NCBI RefSeq assembly: GCF_024713945.1
Contig: NC_134677.1
Span: 5,149,001 to 5,213,000, forward strand
Length of the DNA: 64,000 bases
Direction: 5' to 3'
DNA from: Dermatophagoides farinae
Lineage: Eukaryota > Arthropoda > Arachnida > Sarcoptiformes > Pyroglyphidae
Every line of letters begins with the position of its first letter. The first letter of the stretch is position 1. Below the pieces are notes generated by a model. That model had not been told where the DNA came from and searched no databases. It saw only the letters and a program-made list of their open reading frames with translations. Of the stretch, positions 48,360 through 61,000 are shown in pieces. A program made the translations under genes and the position numbers.

Positions 48360-48955
48360 TCATTTGGGAATTTTTTTTATGAATTTCAACGCAGCGGAAT
48401 TGATACAATAACGAGTTCGTTTGGGATAAGGACCATCATCGAATACATGACCTAGATGAGCATTACAGGATGAACATGTAACTTCGGTTCGAATCATATC
48501 TGTAAAAGATGAATGAAAAAATGGAATAAGATTTTTTTGATTGAATGAATGCAATCAAAACTCACTATGCGATAAATCTTCGGTGAGGGCTACATTATCT
48601 TGTTGCACTGGTTGTTTGAATGCGGGCCAACCACATTCAGTGGGAAATTTAGAATCCGAAGCAAATAATTTTTGCTCACAAACAATGCATATGTATTCAC
48701 CAGAGTCTCGATGTTTATAGTATTCACTCGTGAATGGTCTGGTTAATTGAATTGTTTAGTAATCCATATATAAATCAAATTAATTTCCAACCTTTCAGTT
48801 GCTTTCAATTGGGTCACAGCATATTGAATGGGTGTCAAACGATTCTTTAGTTCATTATCGTCGATTTGAATCTTAGATTTTTGATTCGAATCTATTGGCA
48901 AGGAAGATGACGATGATTGTTCTGATTGGCCAGAATTCTGATTTGTATTGCCCAT
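48360..48955 (-). CDS. MSRB: methionine-R-sulfoxide reductase (MsrB)
   Basis: Reduces methionine-R-sulfoxide in proteins or free, using thioredoxin. Exons 48792-48955, 48566-48738, 48360-48499; 158 aa. Ser/Gln-rich start [12 protein letters not shown], then the SelR domain: [20 protein letters not shown], the zinc pair CIVC and [19 protein letters not shown] and the catalytic Cys of RYCINS (C144). The resolving partner positions are as in Cys-type (non-selenocysteine) enzymes. A Gly at position 2 raises N-myristoylation, but the following residues fit the consensus poorly. The upstream in-frame GTG at 48973 was rejected in favour of the ATG at 48955. Cytosolic location is likely in the absence of a leader. 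Confidence 0.95.
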
Positions 48956-49258
48956 GATGATAATACTGCTCACCAGTTGATAATGATGACGATAATGTAA
49001 TAGAAATACTGATAAGACAATTTTTCTTGTATTTGGAATTCATATAAATTTTATAATTTTCAAACAACAGCTGTTGTCTGATGTTTTAATAATTCTTTCA
49101 CCAACAGATGGCAGGACTATGATACCACCATTTTGTTGTGATAATGAGATCAAAATTCATATAATAATTAAATTAATGCACACATTGTTGATTCATTTAA
49201 ATGCCGAAATTCAAGCTTGTTCAAATCAAAGTTTTCGTGATCTAATTTTTTCGGAATA

Positions 49259-50008
49259 ATGTTATCCTGTAAAAAACATTCAAAAGTTTTTGATATTGAG
49301 TCTTTGTCAATGCCAACGATTGTTGACAATCGTGGCGAAGCCAATATTATTATTGATGAATCAAAAACCGATTTTTGTGATGATGACTATTGCTTAACCG
49401 AATTATTTATAACAACGTTAACTCTTCGGTGCTATTATTGTCAAAATGGTTTTCTTCGTTCTGTTTCTTCTACTAATAAATTTGTTTGCATCTCATGTGG
49501 CAAAATGATACCTGATCTATCGTTCGTGGTTCAATCGATTATGGATAAAGAACATGATTTTGAATCATGTCATGATAGATTTCAAAATAATGAAGAGAAG
49601 CTTCCCCATTTGGAAAGGATGCAGCATAATTTCAATCAGCTAGAAAAATTACTATCTGCTTATGATATTCGTTTGATAACTTATGCTCTAAAAATGGCCC
49701 GAGCATTTCATTCTATTAATCAGCTGAATAATTCTATTTATTATTGTCAATATGCATTACGTATCTTATCCTTTTATTGTTTGGATTTCGTTTTGGATAA
49801 TGAACGCGAAAAATTCTACAAAATTTGGATCGAATTGCAATTGTTACACGATGAACATTTGAAAGTTCAAGAGCAAGATGAAAATTATCGTTTGTACCTT
49901 GAGAATTTTCAACGCTTCAAATCAAAATTGAATGATAAAGATTCGATTACAAACGAACCAATTATCAATGAATCGCCTACAGGTGATGCTGATGATCAAA
50001 AAAAATAA
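49259..50008 (+). CDS. SMYD4-like C-terminal region protein without a SET domain (tentative)
   Basis: 249-aa ORF. A Cys4 ribbon (LRCYYCQNGFLRS...KFVCISCGKMI) precedes a helical, TPR-like region (QLEKLLSAYDIRLITYALKMARAFHSINQLNNSIYYCQYALRIL..), then an acidic tail ending GDADDQKK. The order CxxC ribbon / post-SET-like / helical TPR-like C-terminus resembles the end of SMYD-family (especially SMYD4) lysine methyltransferases. But no SET core (NHxC-type, sheet motifs) lies upstream before the divergent MsrB start, and a 61-codon ORF in another frame overlaps its start as TAATG. It could be a truncated family member, a mis-modelled gene with an unfound 5' exon, or a decayed copy. Function not assigned. 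Confidence 0.45.
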   Translation: MLSCKKHSKVFDIESLSMPTIVDNRGEANIIIDESKTDFCDDDYCLTELFITTLTLRCYYCQNGFLRSVSSTNKFVCISCGKMIPDLSFVVQSIMDKEHDFESCHDRFQNNEEKLPHLERMQHNFNQLEKLLSAYDIRLITYALKMARAFHSINQLNNSIYYCQYALRILSFYCLDFVLDNEREKFYKIWIELQLLHDEHLKVQEQDENYRLYLENFQRFKSKLNDKDSITNEPIINESPTGDADDQKK

Positions 50009-53000
50009 CATCAAATAATGTCACATTTTTTATTACATATAAAAACATTGAAATGGAAATCGATTTCCATTGTTTTGTAACAATTATATTTTGTGTAAAC
50101 ATACGTTTTCAATTATCAAATTTGCTTTTGAAAAAATTACCAATAAAATATTTTCATTTTGAACTATCTATCAGCCGCAATCAATCGTTCATTGATCAAA
50201 AATCCGATTATATCATTTTCATGTAACATAACTGACATGACGACACTCTTGACAAAAGTATAGACATGAAGATCTTTAAATCCGGAAAAATCATATTTTA
50301 TCAGCAGTATAATCGATCAGCTGTAATATTCCCGTGTTATTCGTTTAGGATTATAATATCAGGAAATGCATGCTAAAAAAAAAGTTCAAAAAAAAAAAGA
50401 TTTTATCTTCATTCGTTATTCATTTCATCTAAAGTTGAACTTTTTTTTCGTTGCTGTGAAACATAGTTACAATATGATGGTGGATTATATATGTTGATTT
50501 TGATTTTTTGTTTTTGTTTTTCCATTGTCTACCATTATTCAGACAAATATTGTCTTTTCCATTAAATTTACAAAAAAAAAGAATAGTTTTCGTTTTTATT
50601 CATCAACAAGTTATACAATGATCTATGTACTGAATTTTTAATTATGATACCATACAACTTTATATATTTTTTGTGTGATGTTTCTGTATGTGAATTTGAT
50701 GATAAAAATCAACATAATAGTTATGATGATAATCCAATGATAGTATGAGGAAGATAATGTTTAACTTTTAATTTTTCATGTTTAAAATACTGATCATCAT
50801 CATAATGTTGATAATAATGTTTATAAAGATGATGAATAACATAAATGACAATCTTTCCAAGCCATTCATAATTAATGATGATTGCAAGTCCGTTTGTTGA
50901 TTTTTCTTTTCATCTTCCTACTTTTGTTTTGTTGTCTCTCTTTGTCTTTGTTTTATATTATTATTATTTTTGAATTTTTGTTTGTAACAAGTTTGTATTA
51001 ATGATAAACATTTGAATTTTAAATTTCAAATCATCCACTCATTTCTAGAAAAAAAAATAAATTTTTTTGCTCGTTCCATAGACTACCAGCTATGTGTGAT
51101 GAATACTTATTTCTGCCTTTCACATCATAATGATATTAACATGGTACATGATTGTAAATGAGATTTTTTGTGATTTTTAAATACAATGCTGATGGTCATT
51201 ATGGAACATACAGATAACATCCTCAGACAATTTTCCGGATTTTTATTTTCTTACTTATTTTGTATGTTTGAGATTTTGTGAACTTTTAAATTGTTCCTGG
51301 TTGTTAATGCATCTTTTATTTGTGATCGTTTATCAAGGTATCACTGTATTGTGGAAAAAATTTTACATATTTCAAGTTTATCCTTACAGTAGATTTTTTA
51401 TGCTTTTTTGTTCTGTTTTCCATTATTCAGAAGCTAAAAAATTTTTTTTTTGTAAAGTAACCTTAATTTGTGTGTATTCTTTTCGTCAAGTGATCAATCA
51501 ATGATTTTCCATCCATTAGTATTTGGCAGAGATTGATTAAAAGATTAGTGATTATCATGTTTTTGGTTTATTATAATTATTTAAGGATTTAGGTGTTTTT
51601 TTTGAAGATCTAACGGCAAAACCTGTCAAATAAAAAGGTAGCAATTTGTTTTTATGAATATAATGTGTGATGATAGTCACCTTGCTTACGATGACCGATC
51701 TAATTTTGATAATTTGATGTTTTCAAAGAAAAAAAAAATTTCTAATTTATTTTTTTAAAAATAATTCAATCATTTTAGCATTTTTTGTGACTATTTTTGG
51801 TTGTGATCATAAAATAGTTAAGACTTTTTGTCTGTTGATTTTTTGTTCTTCATCGGAATTTCTGGGTATTTTTGGAATGATTTCAAAAATATCTATGTGT
51901 TTATGTTGTAAATAATAGTATCATAACAAGTTCATTATCTACCAGCAACAGGTTGTTATGAATAGTATGTTTCTTTTCAATAGCTATCCTTCAAATCTAG
52001 ATCTGCCCAAAAAAAAACTATAGCTAAAACATTAACTTTTTATCATTTCAAAATTCAAAATTAGAATCTATTTTGACCCTGATGATTCAAGTAAAGATTT
52101 TGTTATTTACAAACTATACATACATATATATATGTTCCAAAAACCCAAACCTGCATAAATAAATGCAATGATTCTTTTTTTAGAAAGTATCCTTCATTTT
52201 GTGTGAATGAAACCCAATGTGAAAAAATTGATGATAATATTACTTTTGATGCATAGAATACAATTTGGTATATGTGATATTCACAATGTCATTTTCACAT
52301 GTCACACTTAAACGTTTGCGTGTTGCGTGCACGCGTGCCATTGATTACAATGTTTCATAATGTTATTCCAACTTTCAATGATTCAAACATACATGAACAC
52401 CTTATGATAATGTGTTTCTCTTCATTGTTGTTATTTTTGGCATCTGTTTATGTAAAAAAAATTGTCTTTCTAACAAAATTTCGTTCTTTGTTGGTTTGAT
52501 GGGCTGGTTTGATTCCTTGCGTGATGATAATTTATGAAAAAAAACCTATGAAGCCATCATTATTGGAACTTTCATAATTACTAGTTGTTTGTTTGTTTAC
52601 TTTATCCCAAATTTTTTTTTTGAATTTCAAATCAAATGAATCGTGAGAAGTGATAATCCTTAAAAGAGTTAGAAATCCATGAGATTGATGCTGATGATGA
52701 CTTATCGATAGTGATGATGATGATGATGAGAAAGTAGTTTTTTTTATTACTACTGCCAATCGATCAAAAACAGAAAAATTCAATGATAATTACAACAACA
52801 GGTGAAAAATGAATTGAATGTATGAATGAATATTATCATCAACTTTAAATCAACAGGTTGTTGACATTTGTTTTTGTTATTGTTGAATGTCATGAAATTT
52901 TTATTTGAAGCATGATGAATTGAACATTTTAAAGTGGGCAAAGTTTTTATTTGTTTTTTTTTTATTTTCACTGTCTGCTTGACCATATTTATAATTGTCT

Positions 53001-55240
53001 GCGTTTGTGATTGAAGGCCATAGGTCATCTGATCATATTTTCTATTTTTTTGGAAATTTTTTTTTTGTTCCTCATGTCTTTTTTTCCAAATTCAGGTTAA
53101 GTGTGTGTGTGAGTCTGTGTGATTTAAGGATTGTTAATATTTTTTATGATAAAATTATTTACCATCATGATGATCAAAAAAACAACCTACGAGTAATAGA
53201 ACTAAACAAATAAACGAGATACAAACGATTGATTCAAACATCACATAATAATTTGAATAAATTTTAGAATAAAAAATCGAATATGAAATAACCAAAAGGA
53301 AAGAAGAGAAAAAAATGAAAATTACGCACGATCAACAGAAAAAAAATGAAATAATATAATTTTAAGATTCGAATTTTACAAAAAAAAAATGAACATTCGA
53401 ATCTTTTGTTCACGAGTTTACGAAAATTTTTTTTATCCTCCAATAAAATCTTTTGATTTTCTTTTTTTTTCTCTCTCTCTTTTGTTCATTCTGATTATGA
53501 TAATGACGATTTTTTGACTCATCAAAATCTTGCACAATTTAATCAAACATACCATTATATTAAAGATGTTAGAGTGATGTACGAACGTGTGTCTTTCACA
53601 CTTTATTGACCAATGAAGTTATACAAGATTTAGATCCATCAGGCATAATTTTTTCTCACAGATTATTGCTTTGGATCATCATATCATATTTTTTTTTATT
53701 GCATACACATTATAAAATGTTGCTGTGTATATGATGAGCCAACAACAACAAAAAAAAATATTTTTGACATGACAAATTTCGAATCGTGCTTTTGGATTGT
53801 TCGTGTTAATTTTGTGTATATTGCCTATTATCATCATCATGATGTTTCTAACCGTTTTTTGGGCCATAATCGTTGTTTCATGACCCGAAACAACTTTGAC
53901 TTAGCTCTTCATCGGTAAACCTGATGTGAAAACCGAAAATTCATTTTTTTTTGTTTAACAAAATCCCAAGTGATTGATAAAAATGTCACGAATGAGCTGA
54001 AAATTGTTTTTCCATGTCACGCACATTTTTAGTATATTTTTTCTATAGATTTTGCTTATGATGATCGATTTGAAATGTTCATCATCACATTTGTCCGTGA
54101 TCTTGGCTTTTTTAGGAAAATATTTTTGTTAATTCTAAAAAAAATTTTTCTCGACAAATTGTTTATCGATCAATATTTTTGTATAATTTTTTTTTTTTGA
54201 TTGATGACCATTTGTTGGTCTTTACCATATTTGCCTGCTAAATAAAGCAAACAATACTGAAATTATACAATAATTCATAATATCTATCATTTTTTATGAA
54301 TGGAAAACCTTTTCGTATTCATATGAATCTTTCGATATGGTTGTCAAGTTCTTTGTCATATCGAATGTTCATAATGTTTGGCTTCAATTTTATTCAACCA
54401 CGACGACTATGGTGATGATGATGATGAAAATCGATCCATTGTCATTATTTTCGTAATCAAAATGAACTGAATAGTGATAATAATATGGTCAAATGGTAAT
54501 GATAATGAATGGATATACTTGTGGTACCCACTTGAATCTCTCCCAAAGAAATTATTAATATTCAATAGATATATTGTGACAAAATGCTGATGATGATAAT
54601 AACAATGTATTAACAATGAGTAAATGAATGAAAGAATTGTTTCGAGATCTAGTGATCTGAATATAATCATCACTCACTCACCTTTAAGCCATTTATTATT
54701 ATGAAGATAATGATAAACCATTTTAGATTAGAATAATAATAAAATAGTAATGATTGCTGGTTATGGAAAATTTTTGATGATAATGGTGGTTGACAATCCG
54801 TGTGGTCGTCATGCCATTGAACTATTGAAATAATATTTTACTTTTTTTTTTGCTCGTTCTTTAAACTGGGACGACACACCCAATCAATTGTATACTGTAC
54901 TAATGTGGCTAAAATGATGATGATATTTGGCTTGTCTGGTCTGTTTGTACTATATATCAGTTGATGAAATTCATTACATTTTTTCCTTATGAATACAATC
55001 TTTATTTGCTTTGACTATAAAAATAATGAATATTGAAACATATTCATGAAGACAAAAGTCTTCTATACAACAACAACAACAATAAATACAATATAATTAA
55101 AGAAAAAAAAGATGTCCAACCCAACAATCAATTTCGTCATAAATTTTCAGTTCCATTAAAATTTGATCAGAATTTTATTCTTAACAATTGATGATGATTA
55201 TTTATTTCTTTTTGCTAAAAATAAAAAAAAATAAAAAAAA

Positions 55241-55280
55241 GTCCGGACAATAATTACTGAAATTCCGGACATGTCCGGAC
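55241..55280. repeat. clustered TCCGGA palindromes
   Basis: GTCCGGAC at 55241-55248 and 55273-55280, with TCCGGAC at 55264-55270; 55264-55279 (TCCGGACATGTCCGGA) is a perfect 16-bp palindrome. Isolated GC-rich motif in an AT-rich tract, possibly the end of an old DNA transposon or a protein-binding array. Confidence 0.6.
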
Positions 55281-58162
55281 TAAATCCAGACGTACGGTAA
55301 TCTTATTTCATAATATCATGATAATAAGACTGTAGCCTGAATTTCTATCATTATGAAGAATAGCCAAACTTTTGATGGCGACTTTATCATCACCATCATC
55401 GCTGTTAAGCTTGGTTTTAATTGAATGGTTGTAAATATGCATTGCCTAGTTTTTGCATAGTTTTGACCATTAAGCAATTCTTCATGAGAAAAAAATTGAC
55501 CAAGAAAGTTTTTAATATAGAAAGTTTAAATTTTTATTTCTCCCACGAATCATCAACATTAACTGAAGGCACTATCAGTTGTTAACTCTTTTTTTTACGG
55601 TCACCACCTTATCATTCGTTATGATTTGGTAGACATCTCAAATGAAAACAGGCTTTTTCACTATACCATGAAAATAAAACCAGAAAATCACTAAAAAAGT
55701 TAACCTAATAACAACCTGTTGTGCACTGTTAGCAACGATCCAGTTCCAACAGTAAAAAAAAATAACAAGGATTCACTTTCAGATGAAGAGAGAAAAGAAA
55801 CATAGATGTGAGAGAAAATAGATGTTTGAAAAGAGAGAGAGAGAGCCATACAGTAAATTGTATTTTTAACCTATAGAGAGGAATGTGAATTTTGATTGCA
55901 AGGTAAACAAGTCAAAATTCACAATCAATCGACTATAGTTCATTCGTTCATTTTCTTTTGTTTATTATATTTGTGTGAGTGTCTGTTTGTTTGTGTTGCA
56001 TTATTTCACTGTTATTAATTTGTTCTTGTTGCTGTTTCATCAAATTTTCCGAAAAAACAGCAAATCACCGATAATAAAAAACGATTGATAACAAGCAAAT
56101 AAAAACCATTTTGTAACTACCGAGGTCAATTTTTTCCAACACAGAAAAAAAAATTGTTTCAACAAATGCTTGCTTTTTTGGATGGAGAAATTTGTTTTGT
56201 TTACGGAAAAAAAATTCAAATATTTGTAATCTAAATTTTTCTCTTGGCCGGATATCGACAATTTTTGTGATTGAATTGTCAAACCATTTTTATGTTTTGT
56301 GTCTCATGTGATTCAATGTGTAATTAAAAAAAGGTAGTGATTTTTTTTGTGCATATACAATTGTTTAATTTTGATTTTATGATTCGTTTATGTTCATTAT
56401 TATTTGTGTAAATTGATAAGAAAAACCTACGCCAAAATTTACAGCTCAACAAATAATGGTTTTGCCCATTCAATCGTCTTTATCATTTCCATTTTCGATT
56501 TATTCGTTTCAATCATTATCACCGCCACCAAATAACCACAATAATTGAAATTTTTTTTTTCGATTTTTGTTTTTGTGATATGGTGTGTCTGTGTGTTTGT
56601 TCGTGCCTACGGGTGAAAAATTGTTTTTTTTTTTTGTTGTCGTTTCCATTCACATTTAGTCAAAAATTAATTCGTGGTCTGTGTTTGTCGGCCTCATTTG
56701 TTATCAATATATCGATGTCAACATTTGATTGACTGGAAATTGATTTTAGTCGGCTTTTTCTATCATTGTTACTGATGTAATATTATGAACTATTTATGGT
56801 AGTAGCTTCTGTTTAGTTTACAACAATGTTTGCATTTTAACTTTTTAAATTTGCTAAACTACAAGTTTTCTTGAATTTTTTTTTATCATTCCACCTTTTG
56901 GTTATAATTAATGATTGATCATGAAATTGAAAGAAAAAAAAATTTGCATTTTTATAAAATTTTTCATTTTTATTAAGAAAATTGAGAAATTCACAAGAAA
57001 TAGAGAGAGAGAGAGAATGATGGATTTTTTTCATTTAATATCTCAATCATAAATTGTTTGATTGAACTTTCATCATTGGATTCTCTTTCATCATTTTTTT
57101 ATATCATGAAATAATAAAATGATGATGATAATGATCATCTTTGGATCATTTTTCAACACATCAAACATTTTCAGCATTGATATTCTATTCACTATAATTT
57201 TTTTTAACCATTTCAGATCAATTTTCCGTTGAAAAAAAACTATTTCACAGATCATCAAAGAGATAATGATGATGATGATCCAGCAACAGCAGTCAATTTT
57301 GACAGACAATTTTTGAAATTAAAATTTTAAATTGAAAGATAATGTCGATTGTGTACCAATATGAAAATTTAAATAAAAAAAAAAATTAAACGACCAACAG
57401 TGTGATGGTCACCTTGATGTAAATTCAATTTACAAAATTTCAAGGAAGATTTATTCAGAAAAAAAATTGCAGCTTTCAAAATGAAAATGAAAGAAGACAA
57501 TCATTTAAGGAAAAAATTTCAATAGGAAAATTCCTTTTGAAAACATATTGCCTTTTTTTCGCAAATGATGATGATTGAAAAATCCCAAAAACTTGAGTAT
57601 AAAGATATTTGGGTATCAATTGATTTTTTCTTTCATTCCTATCTATCTTATATTTATTTCTGAATTTGATTTCGATTGTATTTCCATTCTAAACAAATTG
57701 GTTTTTTTTTAAATTTCACTCAATAGTAAAATAATTTGTTTTAAATTTTGTCTTGTTCATTTTTTCTTTGTTTAGAATGAAAATCATCGAACGATTATTA
57801 CTAAAACGATTATTACTAATTGACGATTCAATTTGATTCAAATTTATTAACAATTAATCAACATAATTTGTCAAGATAAAAATCAAATTCTACATTTCGT
57901 GTCTAATTTGATAAATATTCATTCAATTACACCTGCAAATATGAACTTTTTTACTGACTCATCATTATCATCATCATCATCAAACCGGATCAATCAGCAT
58001 CATCATAATAAGAAAAAAAATTGTGCAACAAATTTCTCTTTTTTTTCGATGATAATTCGGGTCAAATTTTCACTCATTCTTCAAGGTAATTTGTTTATGT
58101 GTTTGTTTATGTGTTAGTGTTAGTGCCTCTTAAAAAAATGTAAACACAACAAATATAAAAAC

Positions 58163-58185
58163 GCACACACACACACACACACACA
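58163..58185. repeat. (AC)n microsatellite
   Basis: About eleven AC units (CACACACA... ) in the gene-poor tract. Confidence 0.85.
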
Positions 58186-60063
58186 AATCTTCGGTCTAAG
58201 TTCCAAGCAACGATGAAAATTTCGAAAATTTTCAGTAATTTTTTTTTTTGCTTCGTTCAGCAGATAATCTTGACGTTGATCCATCCGTACAATTGGTTGA
58301 CTAAATTGTTTTAATGACGACATAATATTAACAAAAAGAAAAAAAAATTTCCTAACCACATAACAGGCCCATAGCATTATTATTATAATCATTGTCACGA
58401 TGTCTCAATCATGTGAATTGATTCAAATGTAAGGAAAAAACAAAATCCAAATCATCGATCCGATCCCATTTGAATTACAGTACCAACAGGAAATGAAGTA
58501 TTCAAAAATTGTATATCCAATGAAAAATCGATTCAAAAAAAAACTTTCGGCTGTTTGTTTGGCTGTAACTATTCATCATTCTAATATATAGCCGATGATG
58601 ATTTCCTTCTATCGATCATTATTTGATCATTTGTTGTCATTGACTTTTTTTTGAACAAAAAAAAATCAACAATTGATTCAATTTACGAATATAATAACAA
58701 CAATAACATCGAAAAAAAACACCATATGCCCTACTACAACTCTCATCACGAGTATCAAACAAACATTATCAGCACAATTACAACATCCATCACCATCCTA
58801 CATACATATTTTTTTTTACTGCTGTTGTCCTCGACATTTTATAGACAAATCATTTTTTGTCCAATCATACGGAAGTCCAATCATATAACATATAGATGTG
58901 TGACAACATATAAATCACAATTATTACCAACACAATAAAATATCTTCTCATTCACATCAATCGAAATAATCATATTATATATTATTATTATCAACAAACC
59001 ACAATGATTTTGAATAGCTCACAAAACTAGAACCATTTTTCGGTACTTATGAATAATTTCAAAAAAAAAAATTCCTATTCCTATCTAATGATTGATTTCA
59101 TTTTTTTTTTTTTGCTTCGAAAATCGTTTTATAATTTAGTATGTACAATTTGTGTCTATTGCATCCGATTTAATTTTGTTGTACAAGTATTGCTGTCATC
59201 AATTATTATCAACTTCCTTTTTCTTTTACAATCAATCGAATGTGAATCGACAAATGCAGATGGAAAATAAAAACAACAATTGACAAACATTACCATTGTG
59301 ATTAAAACTGCTGTGAAATTTAAATTAAAAGAAATATAAAAGTGAAATGAACAAAAACGTCAATTGTGTTGTTTCAAAATGCAACAACCATATTTTTTTA
59401 AGAAAAAACATCAATTATTATTACCTGATTATAATAAAAAACAATAGTTTTTGTGTTATAATATTGCTTTTACAGTGATGAGAAGGCAATAGTAAATACA
59501 ACCAACTTGATCTACGAGTAATTATCATAATTGTATGCTTATAAATTACATCTCTCTTTCTCTTCAATAATAACACATTAGTGACAAAATTTAACAATTT
59601 GACAACAACAACAACAACAACCCATCGAGAAAAGATCTCTTGAGAATCTTGACATCTATTGTTCCATCGAAATCAACCAAATTATTTATATTCTAAATTT
59701 TAATTAAATAACAAACAAACAACAATAATAATAACAATTAAAAATTGAATCAAAATTCAAGCCAAGACAATGAAAAGAAAAATTGTATCCAACAATAATA
59801 ATAACAGATTGACAATCATATAGAATTGAATGAAATTTCCAGAGAATTTATCAATTTTTTGTTTGTGTTGTTATTGAATAACTTTGTTTATATGTTTTCT
59901 TTGTTTTTATTCTCATCTGTTTTCAAGTTTATTGTTGTAATTATCATAACCACCATCATTAACTTCATCATCCTTCATTCTGATTAATCAGTCGGTAAAT
60001 CTACATTTTGTATGTGTGTGTGTGTGTGTTTGTTTATGTGTGGACTTATGGCACGAGTTTTCA

Positions 60064-60066
<3 letters not shown>

Positions 60067-60104
<38 letters not shown>
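60067..60104. repeat. poly(T) tract of 38 bases
   Basis: Uninterrupted T38 preceded by (TG)n at 60011-60030 and followed by (AAT)n near 60168-60186. Read on the minus strand it is a poly(A) that could be a retrotransposition tail, but no identifiable body or target duplication was seen. Confidence 0.85.
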
Positions 60105-60105
<1 letters not shown>

Positions 60106-61000
60106 ATTGAAGATCACATTGTATCGCATTACTCACATACACAATAATCATTTGAATTTAGTAATGATAATAATAATAATAATAATAAAAAGAGAAAAAC
60201 ATCGGTAACAATTAAATATAATTGACAATAGTTATACCTGTGTGTGTGTGCATCGAACCACAAAAGAACATCATCGCAACCATCATCATCATAATATAGC
60301 ATCATTGTTATTGAGACGCATCAAGTTTCCCCTTTTTCTCTTTCTTCATATTTTTTATATGGCATATATGCCAACCATCATAATATATTACTATATTACC
60401 ATCAACGACTTGTTGTTGTTTTCCATGTGATGCTCGGCTGGTTTTTTCAACCATCGATGATTGTCATCGTCTTGTTCTATTGAAAGTCAATTTTTCTTTT
60501 GAAAATTTTGTCACTATTATCCATTATATATGATGTGATTTCTGGTTATCTATGATGTTGTAGTTAATGTGTGTGTCTGTGTGTGTGAGTGTTTGATGAT
60601 TATACCATTTGATTATATATGTACTTTGAATATTCTTTGGAAAATAATTCATCAATAATCAAAGGCCATATTTCTAAGAATTTTTCTCAATCGACAATCA
60701 AATTCCACTACATCGTGTATAAAGCTTTGTTCATCTGATGTTTATCCTATTTTTTCATTCATCGTCATTCGGTGACACATAATCGATGAAAACAGCAAAT
60801 TTCATATTTAAACATTGATTCTACAAACTATTTTTATTGTCTACCAACCATATTCTATCTTCAAATGTTACGTTGAACTAAAAATCGATATACATTCTTC
60901 TTGTTACTTTTTTTCAACATTCAGAATTAAACATTTTTGTGTATTTATTAGAAAAAATAAATCATCAATTTTTCAACTGTGATTCATCAAGGAAAAAATA

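Larger units (their letters stand above)
50009..61000. other. 11-kb region without a recognised gene
   Basis: Very AT-rich with pervasive CATCAT/GATGAT, homopolymers, and GT/AC, AAC and ATT microsatellites. ORFs of 60-95 codons occur on both strands but are low-complexity with no motif. The right part probably includes promoter and 5' UTR of the FAM43-type gene; the rest may be regulatory space. Items worth noting are given as separate entries. Confidence 0.5.

Noticed and set aside
48956-48973. Upstream extension of MsrB (VSSII) as part of the protein
   Set aside because: Begins with GTG, not ATG; the ATG at 48955 is the first proper start.
58651-58938. 95-codon ORF in the gene desert as a gene
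   Set aside because: Asn/Thr/Ile-rich from AAC and ATC repeats, overlapped by an equally long ORF in another frame; no motif.
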